A stretch of DNA of 23,425 nucleotides from contig JANTQF010000461.1 in assembly GCA_032988165.1 (NCBI GenBank), positions 1 through 23,425 on the forward strand, written 5' to 3'. This document shows positions 21,659 to 23,425 of the stretch, piece by piece. This DNA comes from Emmonsiellopsis sp. PD_33. Its lineage: Eukaryota; Ascomycota; Eurotiomycetes; Onygenales; Ajellomycetaceae. The first letter of the stretch is position 1, and each line of letters begins with the position of its first letter. A program made the translations under genes and the position numbers. The notes below the pieces were generated by a model. The model saw only the letters and a list, made by a program, of their open reading frames with translations. It did not search any database and had not been told where the DNA came from.

Positions 21659-22773
21659 TTCCCCCCGCCGTGCCCAATTTCCTTATCCGCCTCAAACCCA
21701 ATTCCAGTCTTTACCGCCGCAGTCTTCCATTTATGCTTCTGAATCTTCCTCGTCTTCCACTTCGTCTTTGCCGTTTTCCACTTCCCAGCAACAACCCTCG
21801 TCTCTTGCTTACCCCGAGTATGACGAGTCCGACAGCTCCGCCTCCCTGAGCGGGGAGGACGGTCTTTTCTATCTACCGCCTGATCCTCTTGCTTTGCCTT
21901 TGTCGCTGGAGCAGTTTGCCTCGCAGATCCCAGCACTCCCTACGATTGATGCCCCCACGACTGCTCCGACCTCGACCTGGTTGGACTATGTTGACTTGGG
22001 TCAACATGCTTCCAACCAGGACGGCCTGTCGTCGAGTTCTTCGCTGTCCTTGCCAGCAGGAACTGGCTCCCTAATGGAGACGGGCTCGATCCCGTTCTCG
22101 GATGTTCCTATTTCGGTTCCTGACTACGACGCTTTATTTTCATATTCTAATGGGGATGAGATAGAGGTTGATTCCTTAATTCAATGCATGAATGCGCAAG
22201 GTATTTATCCTATTCTCCCATGCATCCGGAAGATGTCCCGTCGTAAATATATAGAATCTATATTAACCTCGCATGCCAGATTCATTCGAAGCCTCAACAG
22301 CACCAGACACGCAATTCTACAATCAAAACTACGCATATGCACCTCCTCCTCAACAAAACAACATACCCACTACCCAGGGCAGCACCCGCGCCCTCCAGCC
22401 CAAACCCATCTCCACCACCACCACCACCACCACCACCACCACCACCACCGCATCTTCGCCAACATCTAGCAACCACACCAACCACTCCAGCCCTTCATCA
22501 AGTGGTGGCGCCAGCCACCCCCATCCCCAACCCAAATCCACTACGCAAGCATCATCCACACCAGCAGCAGAAACCGACCGTGCCGCCGACAAGCGCCGGC
22601 GGAACACGCTTGCTGCCCGCCGCTTCCGCCAGAAGCAACAGGACCGCGTCGCGCAGCTGGAGAAGGCGTTGGAGAGTGTTTCGCGGGAGCGAGATGCGCT
22701 GAAGATGCAGGTGGCTAGGTGGGAAGGGGAGGCGGTTGCGTTGCGTGGGATGCTGAAGAAGAAGGAGGGGTAG
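21566..22773 (+). CDS. bZIP transcription factor with a disrupted or unusual 5' end
   Basis: Two exons are seen: the first ends at 22200 and the second is 22280-22773. The 79-nt intron (GTATTT...CAG) restores frame across Asp. Near the C-terminus is a bZIP domain: basic region DKRRRNTLAARRFRQKQQDR (from 22588), then a zipper with Leu in VAQLEKAL, RDALKMQV and ALRGML. The N-terminal part is Ser/Pro/Gln-rich and acidic, fitting an activation region. A run of 12 Thr (22414-22449) precedes the domain. The protein would bind DNA as a dimer in the nucleus; the target pathway is unknown. The problem is the start. The coding frame is open from 21546 but has no ATG until 22074. The well-placed ATG at 21566 is in another frame and stops at 21656-21658. 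The frame change between them would be one base near 21600. With the upstream part the protein is about 375 aa; from 22074 it is 206 aa. The bZIP identity is firm and the start is unresolved. Confidence 0.85.
22414..22449 (+). repeat. ACC microsatellite encoding 12 threonines
   Basis: Twelve tandem ACC codons in the coding frame of the bZIP gene. The repeat is in-frame, so length changes would alter the Thr run without breaking the protein. Confidence 0.9.
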
Positions 22774-23425
22774 TTTTGTTTGTCCTTATCCTTTAAGGAT
22801 CCATATGCTTTTGTTTTTCTTCTGCCTTTTTTGTTTGCTGCTTTACTTTCGAGATGGGCTTTTTCTTTCTTTCTTGTTTTTTGCATTTTTGCTTCTGTTT
22901 TGTTTTTGTAGGTTATTAAAAGCAGAAACTAAATTGATTTAATAGTTTTTTTTTTTGTTTGCTTGTTTTATTTATTTAACTATTAATCTTGCCTCCCTCC
23001 TCCGTCCTCCCTTCCTCCCCCCTGTCCACTAAAACCAACCCGGCTCCTTCCCGCCCATATCTCCGCGACGCCACGCCAGCTTCGTCCCTATCAATTCCTT
23101 AACACAATAGACCAAATCCGTTAGCACAAGAGATCCAACACCATTAAAGAAAGTTGGATATGAATAAACAATAACAAAAAATAAAAAATCAATCAGACGA
23201 TGTCGAGTTCTTCCTTATTTAACTATAATAGCCTCATTTCGGGGAAATGGGATTTCCATTCGCCCGGCTTTCAGGTGATTGTTTTTTTGTCTTCTTCATG
23301 TTGATTTTAATTTTCGTTTTTTGGGGGGGGGGGGGGGGGTTTCTTTTTTTTTTGGGGGGGGGGGGGAGGGGGGGGGGGGGGGAGGAAAAGGGATTGGAAA
23401 ATTAAAAGATTTTGTTTGTAAAAGG
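22774..23425. other. 3' flank of the bZIP gene and low-complexity window end
   Basis: T-rich 3' flank to about 22990, then mixed sequence. G homopolymers occupy 23323-23339, 23354-23366 and 23368-23382, separated by a T-run and a single A. No gene is seen. Confidence 0.7.

Noticed and set aside
21352..21936. 194-aa Lys/Arg/Glu-rich minus-strand open frame
   Set aside because: It is antisense to the pyrimidine-rich leader and N-terminal part of the bZIP gene; its composition comes from the strand bias.
22350..22886. 178-aa minus-strand open frame with a valine run
   Set aside because: It is antisense to the bZIP exon; the Val run is the reverse of the ACC repeat.
1..23425. CRISPR array, prophage or biosynthetic gene cluster
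   Set aside because: No regularly spaced repeats, no phage-type genes and no polyketide or peptide synthetase, or tailoring enzymes are seen. The gene set is ordinary fungal nuclear content.
1..23425. tRNA or rRNA genes
   Set aside because: A read-through for the T-loop motif (GGTTCGAATCC-like) on both strands found no convincing candidate. This was done by eye, so a tRNA scan could still find one.

Overview
The window looks like nuclear DNA of a filamentous ascomycete, most likely a Eurotiomycete (Aspergillus/Penicillium type). The evidence is short introns (50-150 nt) with GTRNGT-type donors and CTAAC/CTGAC-like branch sites, long gene-poor spacers, pyrimidine-rich 5' leaders, and the gene content: a GH81 glucanase, hydrophobins, a vacuolar Ca2+/H+ exchanger, mitochondrial uS7 and a bZIP factor. 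No species is claimed. All exon structures were worked out by hand from splice signals, reading frame and remembered family features; no alignment was run.

Layout: (1) 1-103, possible C-terminal tail of a gene running in from the left, weak. (2) 2069-5165 (+), six-exon secreted endo-1,3-beta-glucanase (GH81), 928 aa, with catalytic Asp and paired Glu visible and an unusually long N-terminal region. (3) 5166-7360, AT-rich spacer with inverted repeats. (4) 7361-7753 (-) and 9993-10468 (+), two divergently oriented small secreted hydrophobin-like proteins about 2.2 kb apart, both with the eight-cysteine pattern but with very short loops; the second ends in an 11-bp perfect hairpin built over its stop codon. 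(5) 10469-14498, about 4 kb without a recognisable gene, holding a candidate MITE-like inverted repeat (11588-11765) and the long leader of the next gene. (6) 14499-15986 (+), CaCA-family vacuolar Ca2+/H+ exchanger, 446 aa, three exons. (7) 17291-18798 (+), mitochondrial small-subunit ribosomal protein uS7m, 426 aa, three exons. (8) 19513-19776 (-), a likely 87-aa cysteine-rich protein ending in a CPQCG knuckle. (9) 21566-22773 (+), a bZIP transcription factor whose reading frame has no ATG at its 5' end: the only well-placed ATG lies in another frame, so there is either a one-base frameshift, a short upstream ORF with a non-AUG or internal start, or a sequence error. (10) 22774-23425, spacer ending in long G homopolymers near the window edge.

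The genes do not form a single pathway or a recognisable biosynthetic cluster. The glucanase and the two hydrophobins share a cell-surface theme (wall remodelling and surface hydrophobicity), while the exchanger, uS7m and bZIP are ordinary core or regulatory genes. The observations most worth checking are the short-loop hydrophobin pair, the stop-codon hairpin, the bZIP 5' frame problem, the GH81 N-terminal extension and the small inverted-repeat element.
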